Below are positions 28,349 through 39,754 of a stretch of 64,000 nt of DNA, piece by piece. The translations under genes were made by a program, and so were the position numbers. How positions within the stretch are numbered: position 1 is the stretch's first letter; the number at the start of each line of letters is the position of its first letter. Origin of the DNA: Macrosoma leucophasiata (taxonomy: Eukaryota; Arthropoda; Insecta; Lepidoptera; Hedylidae); contig JAWQUS010000001.1 of the NCBI GenBank assembly GCA_036365455.1, forward strand, positions 20,191,001-20,255,000, read 5' to 3'. The notes beneath the pieces are model-generated. The model ran no database searches. It was not told where the DNA came from and saw only the letters and a list, made by a program, of their open reading frames with translations.

Positions 28349-31300
28349 CTGTGAATAGAAGTGTTCTTTCATTGTAATGAAGAAATTGGTGTCTTTTCTT
28401 CTGCGCTGTGAGTTTTCATAAGTATTCCATAGACTAATGGCCAAAAACGAAACCCTTACAGATTAGTCCGTCTGTCCTTGTCTGTCTCCATCCCCCGTCC
28501 GTCCGTCCCCGTCCATCCGTCTCCGTCCGTCCGTCCCCGTCCGAACGTCCCCATACTTAGTATGTAATAATGGCATCAGAAATACATCATCAGAAAATTT
28601 AAACTGTTTAGCTTTCACAGTTCATGAGATACAGCCTGGTAGAGGCAGACGGACAGCGGAGTCTTAGTAATGTAGTAGACATTAGTAATGAGTACATAGT
28701 ATAGAAATAGGACCCCTATTTCTATCTATTTGAGTACGGAACGCTAAAAAATTGGCTTACACAATGTTTCCGCAGCAGTGCCTGGTCCATCATAACTGGA
28801 GTTGTTAACGCGATATCCGTATTCCAAAGACGTTTTCCCTATTTGGACCTGAAAAAATAACATCACTTTTAAGAAATAAAAGAAAAAATAATTAATTGGA
28901 CAGGGTTTAAACCTACTTTTTTTGTTTTCAATTTCATTCGCATGTGTAATTAATAAAAAAAGAAATATTACGTAACTTCACGCCTGTCATCCACGAAGAT
29001 GTAGGCAGAGGTAAATGCATGCATTAAAGCATACATGCAAACACCCACGATTCGCCGGTTACGTTTTTAGCCCATGTAACAGGTGGCGAACCTGTTGCCA
29101 TCTCCGGGCACATTACTAAATTGAACCCAGAACCTCCAGCGTAGTAGTAGTGGCCTGCTACCACTAGGCTACTGAGGCAGTTTAAAGAGAAGAGAAGAGA
29201 AGAAATATTACATTTTTTTAAAGGCAAGCACCTTGCTTTGACTTTGCATTGCCATGCGCCGTTCCCAAGTGGACCGCGTTCCGTCCGCGAATGGTACACA
29301 AGTAACATTGCGTAGTTCATCCGTGGACCACCCGTCGACAACGACAGAACGTCGTAAAACGAGGCGGTGCTAGTCGGGTGGCGGGTGACTGTAGTAAGCT
29401 ATGACCCTAAAGGTTATAATGCTGTGGCATATTACCTAATCTATCTATCGTTAAATAGTAGTGTTGAAGGATGCCACTGCGATCGCCAATCCACCAAACG
29501 AGGCCATTAGGGCATATTCTCCCATAATGACGTATAATACTGTTGTGAGCATCTTTAGGGAAGGCTTTGTCAACAGTGGACGTGTTTCTGCTGAATCACA
29601 TGAACTCACCAAGTCATCGTAGTTTTCATTATGTTCCGTTGAATCAGAGTACGGTACTAGCAATAATGATGCATACGAATGGAAGGCCACGTAAAATAGT
29701 AGATTCTCTATTTCGGATATATAAGCGGAGAGGGTTCGAGTCTCAACTTGTAAATCCTCATTCGTTTTAACGTGAAATAAATGTGAGTGAAATCTAAATT
29801 CAAAAAACTATTTTCTACATACAAGTTGTTAAGACGCCGATCAGGGCGACTTTTGGTCATTCTCCTGTATCATGTAAGTTAGTTCAGAGTTATACTGAGT
29901 TACCTAAGCTATAGAAGAGCGGGGCCACCCGTCACAGGTCTATTATATAGCCTACTGGGTTGGTCCTAGCACTTGTTTATAGATAGGTATAAGTATATTT
30001 TCTTAAAGAAATAAATGTTTTTTGATTTTGATTTGAAACGAGGCCATTCTCCCATAATGACGCACAATACTATTGTAAGCATCTTTAGGGAAGGCTTTGT
30101 CAACAGTGGACGTGTTTCTGCTGAATGACATGAACTCACCAAGTCATTGTAGTTTTCGATATGTTCCGTTGAATCAGAGTACGGTACTAGTAATAATGAT
30201 TCATACGAATGGAAGGCCACGTAAAATAGTAGATTCTCTATTTCGGATATATAAGCGGAGAGGGTTCGAGTCTCAACTTGTAAATCCTCATTCGTTTTAA
30301 CGTGAAAAAAAAATGTGAGTGAAATCTAAATTCAAAAAACTATTTTCTACATACAAGTTGTTAAGACGCCGATCAGGGCGACTTTTGGTCATTCTCCTTT
30401 ATCATGTAAGTTAGTTCAGTATACTGAGTTACCTAAGCTATAGAAGAGCGGGGCCACCCGTCACAGGTCTATTATATAGCCTACTGGGTTGGTCCTAGCA
30501 CTTGTTTATAGATAGGTATAAGTATATTTTCTTAAAGAAATAAATGTTTTTTGATTTTGATTTGAAACGAGGCCATTAGGGCATATTCTCCCATAATGAC
30601 GCACAATACTGTTGTAAGCATCTTTAGGGAAGGCTTTGTCAACAGTGGACGTGTTTCTGCTGAATGACATGAACTCACCAAGTCATCGTAGTTTTCGATA
30701 TGTTCCGTTGAATCAGAGTACGGTACTAGTAATAATGATGCATACGAATGGAAGGCCACGTAAAATAGTAGATTCTCTATTTCGGATATATAAGCGGAGA
30801 GGGTTCGAGTCTCAACTTCGGAAAATGGTTTTGCGCCAGCATACAGTTGATAGTCGCAGGGTCGACTTGACGAAGAGTATTCTGGAAATGGTCAGCAATT
30901 TAGAGTGTTACAGAACACTACCATTTAGCGGCAAGTATATTAGGTAATGCGGTGGTTCCTACGCCCGCGAGCTCCGTCACTGGAGCTCTACCACCAGTAT
31001 TTATGTTTCATAATTGAAGATAACCTAAATTGGAAAGCAAAAAAATGTGCAACAGGTATTGCCTCGTAATATTTATCAGAGAGACATAACAACTAATATC
31101 TCAGGGGTAACAACGTATCTGCACTGGTGGTAGAGTTCCAGTGTAGGAGCTCGAGGGCGTAGGCACTACCGCATTACCTAATCTACAAATCTAATTTTTA
31201 ATTTTATGGTTGAATAAATTTTAATCGATAAAATCATCTTTTCAATTCATTCATAGTAGAAAAAAAATTGGTTGACATAATCTTAGTTATTCACTTAGCA

Positions 31301-34300
31301 AACAAATAATTAAAAATTACAAGCTTGCTTTATTTACATACTTCTTCAGAGAAACGTAACTCTATCCATACTTATTTTTGCGTGACTGTACATGTCTTGG
31401 TATACATAGAAATATAGATAAATGTAACTTACGTCCCCAATTGTAATCCCAATTCCTGTTTGGATCAGCACCACGACATCCATTGGGTGAAACTGAACGA
31501 GTTTTTCTCCAGTATCGATCCTGCATCAAATTATTTTACTCAACTTCTTTGAATTTATTAACAGATATTATTTTACATATAGCATGAGTCGTAGAGCGTT
31601 GAGACGTGACGACCTCATCGCCCACTAGCGGAGGAATCTTCCACTGGAAGAGAATTCTTCCACTAGCGCAGTCAATCAACCCAACAATGGGGGTAAACCA
31701 TTCAACTTGGGTGATGGTAAATGCAATAACGTCGCATGAGCAGCACCGTCCCGCCATAAAACTATCGCCACAGCGATCGCCACTCTGCATGCCAAGCGTG
31801 GCAATCATAGCATATTCTTCCCAAAATAACGCACAGCCCTGTTGTGACCATCGCTGAAGGATTTTGTCCAGCTGTGAACATCTTTCGGCTGAAGTGATGG
31901 AGATGATCTTAGACTATTACGTAACCGCGGCATAACACCAAATTAAAAAAGGATTTGGATTGATATCAAAACTTACAACAGTGTAGCTAAAATGATACCC
32001 ATCCGGGTTGACCACAGGGAAGATTCGCCAGTCAAAACGATCCCTCAAGGTTATAATATCGGGATCATCACTAGTCAGCAGTTGGTTAATAAAGTAAGTT
32101 GTTGTGGCCGGAGCAATCCACTCTCTTGCGTGGATACCTGGAAGCAGAAGAGAGTTTAAATTACTCTTAACTTCCTCAAAAGTCTTGCGGTATCGTAAGT
32201 AGATCACTATTAGGACTAGATACTAGATATGAGTCATTTGCGATTGAACGAATCATAAGAACCGGGGGTGCGACCGCCTATCGACATTGCTATTGTCATT
32301 GTCATTGCTGTCATATTTTCATGTCGATTTGTAGCCCTTTTAAAAGCTGATGGTTTTTCTCGCTTTCGTAAGTGATACACAAGCGATTATGGTGGATTAT
32401 TCAGATTATTGTTATTTAGGTAAAGAAAAAATCGACATGAAAATTTGACAGCAATGACAACGACGACAGCAATGTCCATAGCCGGTCGCACCCCGGGACT
32501 TCAAATCTGCGATCCATTGATTCGTTTCTTTGAAAATTACCCTTTCGTTCGATCCGACCCGTTATGGTATCGCAGGTCGCGGCGATCCGAATGATCGAAA
32601 CAAACTGAGCGTGAACCGGTGGTATTTATTGAATTATCTGTATCGATCGATCTAGCTCGCCGATTCAAATGAACTGCTAAGCTATTACGAGGAACGGGTC
32701 CAAGTCATAGAAGTAGTTTTAGGTGTTGGCATTTATAGGGGTATGAAAAAATAGATATTGGCCGATTCTCAGACCTACCCAATAGGCACACAAAATTACA
32801 TGACAATCGGTCCAGCCGTTTGGAGGAGTATTGTAACATATATTGTGACACGAGAATTTTATATACATAGAGAAGAAGATAGAGAAGAGAAGAAATAGAG
32901 ATAATTATACATACCTGATTCTATAAAGAATACGGGTTTACCCGTTTCTCTCTGATTTGGAGTATTAATCCTGAGCCCCAATATCTGGCGTTCTTCATAG
33001 CTCGTTCCACCAATTATGACTTCCGTCCATTCTGGGTATCCCACGCTTATGTTTTTGACATAGTCGTAAATCTGTGAAGGAATTCACATATCAAAGTCTA
33101 TTACTGTGACTTCGTATTCCGATTGAGATTAGGATCCTTTTTTTATGTTACGAAGTGGCAAACAAGCATAATACTGTAGCCTACAAACATCTACAAAAAA
33201 CTTAACATTTCAATGTAGATCCGTTGTCATTCCTGAGATCTTAAGTTGTCAGTCAGTCCGTCTGCGACCACGGCTCGTGCATCCGTGCCGAAACTTCGGA
33301 ATAAAGGTAAAATAGTGTTTTTTTTTCTTTTTGTTTTTTTTTATGTTATGGAATTGGCAAACAAGCGTGCAGTTCACATTGATGTTAAGTGATGACTGCA
33401 GCCTATAGACACCCACACAAAGACCAAGGTCAAAATGCAGATGCGTTGCCACTCCTGAGGCCTAAGGTGTTATGCCTCTGTGCCGGAAATTACAGGGCCG
33501 TACATTACCACCTGACCGGAACACGATAGTGCTGAACACTACCATTTAGCGGCAAGTATAATAGGTAATGCGGTGGTGCCTAAGCCCGCGAGCTCCGTCA
33601 CTGGAGCTCTACCAATTATTAGTTTTTATCGAAATATCTATATCGCGTCACGACCCGGTTAGTAAAATCAGTGTAATTAAGTTGTAAACTACTTAGATGA
33701 CGCCTTTTAACTAAAGTCTCCGTGCAGATGAAATGCACGACTGTGATCTGAGATCTTTATACAGGCAGTGTCTCAACAAAACGTTCAACGTTATTAATTA
33801 TTGCTTGTAGACATTTCTATGCCATCAAACATCACCAGCATTTTTCAAATTCTAAGCAGTAAATACTTACACCATCAACATCGTAATATGCGTTCCAGGA
33901 GAATTCATTCCTGCGAGTCGCAGTCTGTTTTTCTCGCCGTATTATCCTGAAATGTGTGTTTCTTTGTTGTTAAAAGCTGCTAAAAGTGATATACTGCGTG
34001 TAGGAAGAATCGTATTACAGCCGGCGCTCATTGACGAAGTGGACGGCATGGCGCGGCACGGCATGGCGCGGCAGGGCACGCTTCAGCACACAGGATCATG
34101 TGTATTGCATCCTGTGGCATGCAGGACACATGATTCGAAATATGCTACCGGATGCCACAGGGTGATTGGACTTGTTTCAAGAAGGTAGACGAATGTGTTT
34201 CAACACGTTCCTTTGTTCGGGCGCTTCGGGCGCTTGAGACATCCGCTAACATTGTCGCCCGGGCGAGCTATATTCATTCTTATTTACACACATTTAGAAG

Positions 34301-37300
34301 TAATCTGTGCATCTCACACCAGTGGCGTGCCGTGGCTTCATATGGAAAGACACGACGTACCGGAGGATCCAGGGGAATGACGCGACGTGCCAGTGCACGC
34401 TGTCGCATCATCGCATAGATTGATGCGATTCGACCTATTCTTAATAAAATAATATAACGTTATTGTTAAAGTCATTGACCAAAGTCGAAAATAATTTTAA
34501 CAACAAAAATACATTACCACGCCGTACCATGCCGTACTCTCAATGGGCGCCGGCCCTAACCTGAATGGGTCATCATACCAAGTGATAGTAATAGGTTGGG
34601 GAAAAAGTCTTTTCGCATTATAGTATGTATGAACTTGTAATAAAATCTCTTTGGCTGTAGTATTTGTATCTGGCTGGTGTTTCATCATGATAACGCTAGA
34701 CCTCACACATCTATAGCCACTCAGCAAAAATTAAGAGAGTTTGGCTGGGAGGTGTTAATGCATCCGCCGTATAGTCCTGACCTTGCACCTTCAGATTTCC
34801 ACCTGTTTCGGTCTCTTGAGAATTCTTTATGCAATGTTAGGTTAACATCACGAGAGGACTGCCAAATCCACTTGTCGCGTTATTTTGATGAGAAGTCCCA
34901 AAATTTTTGTGTCCCAAAATGTCCCTACGTACAAGATGGCAAAAGGTTATCGAACAAAATGGTACATACATACTTTAGTTAAATTTAAATAAACTATTAA
35001 AAAATGTTTTGAATTATCTTAAAAAATGCGAAGAAACTTTTTCCCCAATCTAATATTTAGATAGATATTAACAGCTTTTTGCAACGCATTTATGTAGAAA
35101 GCTCTAATTTTTAAGTAGACGTGGACAGTGCTACACTATTCGCTTAGATATCTACCATTATAGGAATCGTAAACGTCCCTCTCTCATATCAAGAGTTCCT
35201 TAAATACTAATTGGTTAAGTAGGTTCGCTTAGTAAGTTCCAGTATGGTAGACATATTTTATCAATCATATTTTTATTATTTATTTCGCTATAACTTTACT
35301 GGAAACATTTTTCATAACTGAGTGCCAGTTATTTGTGAAAACGTGTTGTTAGAAATAATGACTTGAAATGTACGTAAACGCTATTTACTTTGTTATTTCT
35401 ATAGCGTTATCTTAAAAGTGCAGTTAGAGTAGCTGAGGGTGAGATTCACACACCGCACTACGACTTTACTTTCAAGCAAAGTACGCTTCGAACTGTCAAA
35501 TCCCATATTGTACTGACAGTTCTAAGCATACTTTGCTCAAAGTAAAGTCGTAGTGCGGTCTGTGAATCTCACCATGAGTCTCTCAGCATTCCCGTTTTGC
35601 AAGTTTCCGGGAAAAAATATTCCGTCTGAGGCATAAACATGGTCTAAGATCCGTTGAAAGAGTGACTTCACCGATCTGTTTAATGGATAAAAATTATTTG
35701 ATAGGTAATTTAGTATGTTAAAAATAAAAAAAACGAAGGTTGCCACTTCTATTGTTGGCCAGACTATAATTAATATATAATTTTTTTTTTTTTTAATTAA
35801 TTCTACTATTGAGTTTAAATAAAAAAAACAGTAATAGTAAGTTTATAACCTATAGAATATGCAAATAATAAATAAAATGGCCAAGTGCGAGTCGAACAGG
35901 ATTCGGAATAATGATTTTCTGTGTTATTAAAAATACCATAGAATTCATAGAGATTGAAAGAATTGTGAAGGACTATTTTGTGGATTAATTCTAAAGGCCA
36001 TTCTTATTCTATTTTAATAGACTTAATAGTTTCTCTTATAGGAGAGAACTCGATTATCGTCTATTTTCTTCGTAGTAGTGAAAATCATTCACGAATATAG
36101 ATAGATGCATAACAAAACTTACTCAGACACGTCGCTGTACACCAGAGTTGTCCTAAGTTTAGTTTTTTTCACTATATCTTCAAAGACGCCTTCTAATTCT
36201 GGTGCAATCACAACTTGAACGTCGTTTTTGGTTCCAGCCAAAATAATAGATTCCTGTAAAGACCACCGATTCTAAATTCTGCGTTTGATCAAAATGTTGT
36301 CAAAAGACAAAATTTCGTCATCATCATTTCAACCAAAAGACTCCCACTGCTGGACAAATGTCTCCCCCAAAGATTGCCACAATGAACCCAAAATCACTGC
36401 TACGAACACTAAATTAGACAACCGAGATACCTACATTGAAATAAAACTAGTTTTCGGATTTATCTCGCGTATATTAAACTAAAATGATTATTTAAAATCG
36501 AACCCGACGTTTCGGTCGCTTTTCAGCTTCCGTGGTCTCGGGCAGACTGAGGTGGTATTTTTCTGACAGCAGTTTGAAAAATTATTATGTGCAGCTACCT
36601 CCATCTATTTCACAAACGTCTTGCGTAGCGTTCAGACAATGAGTGTAGCTCGCGAAAACCTAAGAACGTACTAAACCGAGATACAGTACACAGCATGGTA
36701 TTGCACGTCGGTGTACACACCTGAGGAGTAAAACGGCCTACTCACCGCTCTAAAATCAGACGTGATATCGGGACAGTTGTGGTGTGAACACAGATTCTGT
36801 GGATAGGAATGGTCGGCCCAAAATCGTGAACTCGTTGGAAGCGATATATATTTCTGGTTACGATTTATCTACACACGAGGCGATTTAGGGTACGATCTAG
36901 GGTCTTCCCCACTACTGCCCCGATATCGCCGTCAAAGACTTCGGATAATTTCGGTTATGTAGAGCGTTAACTCTCTCGCACATAACCTCCCTGACGTTTG
37001 TTGTCGGACAATCAGTGCGTACGTAGGTGGTGTGCAGCAAAGATAACGCTCTATGCACTCGAAACTAGCCGATTGTCTCTTTCCTAAACTCGATGTGCAA
37101 TATTTCTTGATTGATGAGCACAGTACAAACAGCCTTTAGTTTTATTGCGGTATGCTGCTGACATTCCACGTATTTACTACCCTATTGAAATGGTTTAACC
37201 ATCAATGTTGGAGAGACTGACTGCACTGGCGGAAGAACTCTACTTCGCTAGTTGGCGATCAGGTCTACACATCTCGACGCCATAAGACAGATGTAACATT

Positions 37301-37892
37301 ATGGTATGTATGTATCTTCACACCTAATCCTTTACGGGGTAAACAGAGTGTGGAGCGTCAAATGTCAAATATATAGAATGCACTTTACTTCACTCCTGTA
37401 ATGCCCGAAGGCGTAGGCAGAGGTTACTGCATGGATTCAAGCATACATCCAAACACTCACGATTCGCCGGTTCCACCTACATAGGCCAAATCTTAACCAG
37501 CTGTGTTGACATTATCAAACTCCGAGGTGGGAAACTCCCAGAAAATGGACTAAATAATCTTTTCCAAGAGAAGCAGAGATCAAGGATTTTACAGCGTTAT
37601 CACTGATAGCTCCTTATCTGTGAATCAAACCCAGGAAGTACCCTTGCGTAGTAGTAGTGGCTTGCTACCACTAGGTTACTGAGGCAGGTAATATAAACCT
37701 GCCTGTAAACCTTTAGAATGGGAAAATAAAGGAAAAACTTACATCTTTCTTTTCTAAAATCTTCTTCATATACGATAATCCTTTACTGCTGCCCTGTACG
37801 GAGTAGTATTTGTAGTCTTTGTAATCTTTATAGACGTCATCGCAGATGCAACTATGAAAGAAGAAAAAGGCACTCAGGTACAAAAGTTTCAT
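28164..37892 (-). CDS. M14 zinc carboxypeptidase, secreted (9 exons)
   Basis: Exons in transcript order: 37892-37743, 36253-36123, 33946-33871, 33071-32915, 32137-31977, 31520-31433, 30881-30679, 28848-28761 and 28348-28164. They sum to 1239 bases, 412 residues and a TAG, close to the usual length of procarboxypeptidases A/B. Signal peptide MKLLYLSAFFFFHSCIC. Propeptide to about residue 115, with RR sites for tryptic activation. Catalytic domain: GIHAREW (first zinc His and Glu), DPNRNW (substrate-binding Arg), FHSY (third zinc His), LYKASGGSMDW (the loop Tyr) and YTYELR (catalytic Glu). In the family it removes C-terminal residues from peptides. The Met before DW, at the position that sets specificity (Ile in CPA, Asp in CPB), suggests preference for hydrophobic ends. 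Likely a digestive or moulting-fluid enzyme (inferred). Confidence 0.93.
28466..28552. repeat. CCGTCC-rich minisatellite
   Basis: Irregular GTCC/GTCT repeats in the last carboxypeptidase intron. They belong to a repeat of the AGGGTTCCGTAGT type whose right end (GTACGGAACGCTAAAAA) stops about 4 bases from the exon 8 donor. Confidence 0.7.
28761..28848 (-). CDS. Carboxypeptidase exon 8
   Basis: 29 codons plus one base from TTTTTTCAG to GTAAGC. It reads VQIGKTSLEYGYRVNNSSYD..., ending AAETL. It matches the G-x-x-Y-x-V-x-x-x-x-x-x-x-L-Y segment before the active-site Tyr, which is completed across the next splice. Confidence 0.85.
28977..29187 (-). repeat. tRNA-derived SINE (family 1), internal deletion
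   Basis: Tail and head of the family with the middle of the body missing. Lies in the carboxypeptidase intron before exon 8. Confidence 0.75.
29610..29746 (-). pseudogene. Carboxypeptidase exon 7, third (shortened) copy
   Basis: Same 5' truncation as the second copy. 137 bases, open, keeping FHSYASLLLVPYSDSTEHN, the zinc-ligand His and the GTGAGT donor. It differs from the full exon at only a few bases, so the duplication is recent. Confidence 0.8.
30140..30276 (-). pseudogene. Carboxypeptidase exon 7, second (shortened) copy
   Basis: A repeat of exon 7 lacking its first about 22 codons and starting at an AAG/TT junction. 137 bases, open throughout, with FYVAFHSYESLLLVPYSDST and the same GTGAGT donor. 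One Ala is changed to Glu after HSY. Using the CAAG acceptor it would follow exon 6 in frame, but not exon 7. It may be a relic or a mutually exclusive alternative. Confidence 0.8.
30679..30881 (-). CDS. Carboxypeptidase exon 7, full copy (third zinc His)
   Basis: 2 bases plus 67 codons from TTTCCAG to GTGAGT. It reads QYSSSSRPCDYQLYAGAKPF, then SEVET, then FYVAFHSYASLLLVPYSDST. This matches the family's PCSETY-x-G-x-x-x-x-SE and HSYxQLLLYPYG blocks, so it supplies the third zinc ligand. It is the first and only complete member of a tandem array of three. Confidence 0.92.
30909..31190. repeat. Two partial Helitron-like ends facing each other
   Basis: A + strand hairpin end at 30909-30999 (starting at the GTTACAGAACACTACC block) and a minus-strand end at 31122-31190, about 120 bases apart, immediately upstream of carboxypeptidase exon 7 full copy. 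Confidence 0.6.
31433..31520 (-). CDS. Carboxypeptidase exon 6 (substrate-binding Arg)
   Basis: 29 codons plus one base from ATGCAG to GTAAGT. It carries DRYWRKTRS and GADPNRNWDYNWG; the Arg of NRNW matches the substrate-binding Arg127 of bovine CPA. Confidence 0.93.
31977..32137 (-). CDS. Carboxypeptidase exon 5 (HxxE zinc motif)
   Basis: 2 bases plus 53 codons from TTCCAG to GTAAGT. It carries GIHAREWIAP, with the first two zinc ligands (His and Glu), and FPVVNPDGYHFSYT, the conserved NPDG turn. Confidence 0.95.
32262..32496. mobile_element. MITE with long inverted ends (235 bp)
   Basis: CCGGGGGTGCGACCGCCTAT at left pairs with ATAGCCGGTCGCACCCCGG at right. The pairing continues through ATTGCTGTCA...ATGTCGATTT. 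In carboxypeptidase intron 4, 125 bases from exon 5. Confidence 0.78.
32915..33071 (-). CDS. Carboxypeptidase exon 4
   Basis: 52 codons plus one base from TTCACAG to GTATGT. It reads IYDYVKNISVGYPEWTEV... and ends KPVFFIES, the strand leading into the zinc-binding loop. Confidence 0.92.
33339..33613 (+). repeat. Helitron-like repeat (with degraded neighbour)
   Basis: Near-complete copy in carboxypeptidase intron 3. A degraded second piece lies at 33137-33245 in the same orientation. Confidence 0.72.
33871..33946 (-). CDS. Carboxypeptidase exon 3 (propeptide/activation site)
   Basis: One base plus 25 codons, from TTTCAG to GTAAGT. It contains IIRREKQTATRRN, dibasic candidates for activation cleavage, then FSWNAYYDVDG at the start of the mature enzyme. 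Confidence 0.88.
34594..35050 (+). mobile_element. Internally deleted mariner (457 bp)
   Basis: Both inverted repeats are present between TA dinucleotides. After about 90 bases of 5' sequence it jumps straight to HDNARPH, losing about 800 bases relative to 40924-42178. The C-terminal frame 34677-34982 stays open (APSDFHLF). Lies in carboxypeptidase intron 2. Confidence 0.9.
35438..35573. mobile_element. Foldback MITE (136 bp)
   Basis: GGTGAGATTCACACACCGCA at left and TGCGGTCTGTGAATCTCACC at right. The arms extend about 55 bases with a small loop. Confidence 0.78.
36123..36253 (-). CDS. Carboxypeptidase exon 2 (propeptide)
   Basis: 43 codons plus 2 bases between TTTACAG and GTAAGT. It reads ESIILAGTKNDVQVVIAPEL..., the V-x-V-x-x-P strand typical of the activation peptide. 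Confidence 0.9.
36486..36570 (-). mobile_element. Penelope-like 3' end fragment
   Basis: Carries the same CGACGTTTCGG ... CCGTGGTCTCG pair as 12560-12610, without coding sequence. It is a solo end in the first large stretch of carboxypeptidase introns. Confidence 0.5.
37383..37690 (-). repeat. tRNA-derived SINE (family 1)
   Basis: Full-length but diverged copy in reverse orientation, in carboxypeptidase intron 1, about 50 bases past the exon 1 donor. Confidence 0.78.
37743..37892 (-). CDS. Carboxypeptidase exon 1 (start, signal peptide)
   Basis: 50 codons from ATG to a GTAAGT donor, phase 0. A Leu/Phe-rich signal peptide ends around CIC, then a Tyr/Lys/Asp-rich start of the propeptide. This ATG lies about 15 bases after a TCAGT initiator and is the only one in frame near it. 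Confidence 0.9.
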
Positions 37893-37902
37893 ATCTAATT
37901 TT

Positions 37903-37945
37903 ACACTGAACTATTGAGTTTGTAGACATGTGTGATATATATAAG
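37903..37945 (-). promoter_or_regulatory. Carboxypeptidase core promoter (TATA plus TCAGT)
   Basis: On the minus strand, CTTATATATATC (37945-37934) is followed about 30 to 35 bases later by the arthropod initiator TCAGT (37909-37905), then about 15 bases to the ATG. The spacing is right for a TATA/Inr promoter with a very short leader. Confidence 0.65.
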
Positions 37946-39669
37946 TGTTAAGATAACAAATAATTACGGTGGCATTTGCAGTATATATAAAATAAACTGT
38001 TTGTCATTGAAGTTCGTCTTTGTTACAATTGCAGTAAAGTATGACTATTTTTCTAAGTCAATATTCTAAACTAATTATAAAAGGTGAACGAAAACATAGG
38101 TATATATACTGGTAAGTAGGAATATAAATATAATATAAATGTACTGGTCAGTAGGAATATCATGAAAAAAAAATTAAAATATGGTTTTCTTTAAACATTT
38201 TTGTCTCATAGCTTGGCAACAAAGAGCAACACGAGAGGGGAGTAGCCATATGCAGGCTTTCCCCTCTGTCAAAGTACAATCACAGATGTCGCCTAGATGT
38301 TTAAATGTGTGCGTGAAGTTATTTATGAATTTCGTTAAAGTGAAGGTGTGAGTTTCGTAATAATAGACGATTTTTGTACTTAGTTTTTTTTTGTAATATA
38401 ATGGAAGTGGCAATCAAGCATGCAGTTCACTTTGGTGTTAAGTGATGACTGCAGCCTATTAACTACCACACAAAAACCAAAGTCAAAATGCAGATGCTTT
38501 ACCACTCCTGAGGCCTAAGGTGTTATACCTCTTGCTCACTTCGCTTCAAAATGGTCGAGGAGAGCAATGGATGGCTGTCACATGCGTCATACTCATGAAC
38601 GGGTGCTGACTGTAAGGACTGATTTGCGGGTTTTATTTTCTATCACGATATTAAGCTGTTGATGGGTATTGGCGTATGTGTTTATATGCAAATATTTATA
38701 TGCCATGGACGTTCACATTATCTTTATTTTATTTTAATTAAAATTCTTTTTAATAATACGTATTTGTAATAAATCTAAGGTTTTGACAAAAGAGCAACAC
38801 CCTGAGTTTATTGGGTGGCGGAGTTTTTCTCAGTAGTGCCTGCACTTGGAACTCTGCTAAGGAAATGACTATGTTTATGACGAATTGATTTTTCTTTTTC
38901 TTTTATGAAGGAATTGAAAGATTTGATGTATAAAATCGGTTAAATTTTAATTTTATTTAGGCGGCCCGTGCTTTATGCAATAACACATGCGAGTCAATTG
39001 GAAAAATGGAGAAAAAAAATTGACTATTTATCCTTTGGTCGCAGGTTCGATGTCTGCCCGAATTCAAACTTTTTCTTTCATGGAAATAGTTCTATGTCAA
39101 GAATATTAACAATGACCGATTTGGTACTACATTAATTTAAGCAAAGCCATGGGGCACAGTAATGCTTTTACATTCTGTAGGTAGTCTATAAGCTCGAGAA
39201 TCTGCGGTATCTACGATAACATGAAGTGTATGCGGGTGATTGTTATTTTTCTGATAATGCTAGTACGAAAAGAGTTCATACAACAAGGTCTTACAAATCT
39301 ATACAAATATACAAATAAATAAAATTGGAGTGTCTGTTTGTAATATAAAAATAACCGCTTTTTACTAAATGCATATGTATATATACACGGTACATATACC
39401 AAAACAATATTTTTTACAATTTTTGTCTGTCTGTCTGTTTGTCTGTCTGTTTGGCGGGGCTAATCTTGGGAGCGGCTGGACCGATTTTGACGGGACATTC
39501 ACTGGCAGATAGCTGATGTAATAAGGAGTAACTTAAGCTACTTTTTTCTCCATACATCCATACATACATACCTACATACAAATAAGTAGAATTAGAGTGC
39601 ATCCGACTTTGACGGGACTTCCGCGGGCAGATAGCTGATGTAATAAGGAGTAACTGAGGCTACTTTTAT

Positions 39670-39754
39670 ACTAGCTGCACCCACGACTTCTTCCGGGTAG
39701 ATACTGAAAAAACATATTTTTTCTCACGTGGACGAAGTCGCGGGCACAGCTAGT
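39670..39754. repeat. Foldback ACTAGCTG / CAGCTAGT
   Basis: ACTAGCTGCACCCACGACTTC pairs with GAAGTCGCGGGCACAGCTAGT (split by a 40-base loop). The same structure occurs at 55192-55275, both at the right side of a related tandem repeat. Confidence 0.68.

Larger units (their letters stand above)
29496..30817. repeat. Tandem duplication, 2.5 copies of a ~535-bp unit
   Basis: Copies at 29496-30035, 30036-30564 and 30565-30817 (partial). Each holds, in plus orientation, an RTE-like 3' tail remnant, the 3' part of carboxypeptidase exon 7 and about 240 bases of intron. The breakpoint inside the exon is at the shared AAGTTGAGACTC. The copies are nearly identical apart from a 10-base deletion near 30047 and scattered substitutions. 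Confidence 0.92.

Noticed and set aside
28761..28838. Acceptor AAATAG inside carboxypeptidase exon 8
   Set aside because: It allows a direct exon 6 to exon 8 join in frame, but that would delete the third zinc ligand. With the exon at 30679-30881 recognised, the normal TTTTTTCAG acceptor gives the right phase and a full family-length protein.
29024..29341. 105-codon minus-strand ORF in the carboxypeptidase intron
   Set aside because: Runs through a tRNA-derived SINE. No domain, and not needed for the protein.
33952..34420. Overlapping ORFs with GGCATGGCGCGGCACGGC repeats
   Set aside because: Low-complexity repeats explain the open frames. No motifs.
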